This document shows, piece by piece, positions 42,791 to 43,160 of a stretch of 43,160 bases of DNA. The translations under genes were made by a program, and so were the position numbers. The DNA comes from Alteromonas sp. 5E99-2. Its GTDB lineage: Bacteria; Pseudomonadota; Gammaproteobacteria; Enterobacterales; Alteromonadaceae. Positions within the stretch are counted from its first letter, which is position 1; each line of letters begins with the position of its first letter. The stretch is from NCBI RefSeq assembly GCF_017368475.1, contig NZ_JAFNJE010000017.1:1-43160 (forward strand), in the 5' to 3' direction. Below the pieces are notes generated by a model that was not told the DNA's origin, made no database searches, and worked only from the letters and a program-made list of their open reading frames with translations.

Positions 42791-43160
42791 TACGCCACAG
42801 AAAACTATAGTTACGACAGCTTGCACCGCTTAACTCATTCATCAATAAGCAAGGGCGCAACCTCCATAGGAATTGATTATGGCTATGATGCTGTGGGTAA
42901 CTTGCTTAAGAAAACCGATTACTCAACAAATTCCAATAGTGCCTATAAGTATGTTGCTAACAGTCATAAACTCAATTCTGTTGCGTTAAAACAAGGCGGC
43001 ACAGCCACCTTTGATTATGACAGTAAAGGTAACCTCACGCATAGAAATAATACCCGAGAAGTCACCTACAACGTCTTTAACAAACCCACCAACATTACCC
43101 GTTTAGGCAGTGAAGTTGATTTAACCTATGGTGCTGACATCATGCGGGTAAAACAACAGC
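42791..43160 (+). pseudogene. Rhs/YD-repeat protein fragment (runs off the window)
   Basis: The frame reads YATENYSYDSLHRLTHSS, then IDYGYDAVGNLLKKTDY, FDYDSKGNLTHRNN, REVTYNVFNKPTNITRLG and LTYGADIMR, which is the YD-repeat core of Rhs-family polymorphic toxins. These wrap the C-terminal toxin in a large shell. No start codon or 5' part is present: the frame opens near 42714 without homology before about 42785. I read it as an orphan C-terminal Rhs piece or a broken gene; the toxin and immunity parts, if present, lie beyond the right edge. Confidence 0.8.

Noticed and set aside
1-43160. tRNA, rRNA or CRISPR arrays
   Set aside because: No tRNA-like cloverleaf, rRNA stretch or regularly spaced short repeats were recognised by eye; a tRNAscan or CRISPR search could overturn this.

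Overview
The window looks like the chromosome of a marine gammaproteobacterium of the Alteromonas/Paraglaciecola/Glaciecola type. The evidence is the compact epmB-efp-epmA cluster, the srkA-dsbA pair, rlmG, bolA, an RND pump, a GlyGly-CTERM metalloprotease and a sulfatase with its own formylglycine-generating enzyme. Species was not determined. I recognised no rRNA, tRNA or CRISPR array.

1-3850 is conserved backbone. It holds a truncated gene at the edge, a small gene behind a near-perfect sigma-28 promoter (a likely motility protein), the full EF-P beta-lysylation set (epmB, efp, epmA) and an NTF2-like protein.

3873-15764 is an insertion-sequence-rich island between two broken genes: a possible dioxygenase fragment on the left and the C-terminus of an ECF sigma factor on the right. 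The left part is an IS3-family element (4051-6432) split by an IS110-family element (about 5057-6312) whose transposase has an in-frame stop. Next come a 3' scrap of an IS481 element, a 6.6-kb AT-rich cargo, an intact IS481 element in inverted orientation (13161-14336) and a decayed second IS3-type element (to 15273).

The cargo is the most interesting part. It is a ribosomal-peptide cluster of the graspetide (omega-ester peptide) type with two divergent transcription units. The minus-strand unit encodes a 61-aa precursor, a DsbA-like thiol oxidoreductase and an MvdD-like ATP-grasp ligase. The plus-strand unit encodes an unrecognised 114-aa protein, a CvaA/HlyD-like membrane fusion protein and a CvaB-like ABC transporter with an N-terminal C39 peptidase. 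The precursor leader carries both an FFAR motif, as in microviridin leaders, and a textbook double-glycine-type motif ending in GA. The predicted 20-residue core is acidic, has four Ser/Thr and four Asp/Glu, has one Cys, and does not fit the microviridin/marinostatin core. The proposed order is: ligase ties side chains, C39 domain removes the leader, and the ABC/HlyD pair exports the product through a TolC-like channel encoded elsewhere. The role of the DsbA-like protein is open.

15823-42661 returns to ordinary chromosome. In order: SMP-30-like periplasmic protein and divergent HTH regulator; DUF1223 protein; GlyGly-CTERM metzincin protease; cyclophilin and rlmG; alkB; FGE plus sulfatase; bolA; AEC transporter; dsbA and srkA; a small unknown protein; DUF3016 protein; RND adaptor and pump; TPR protein with a degenerate GGDEF domain; DUF985 cupin and PLP aminotransferase; AraC/GyrI regulator; prolyl oligopeptidase lipoprotein. 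The window ends in the middle of an Rhs/YD-repeat sequence without a visible start.
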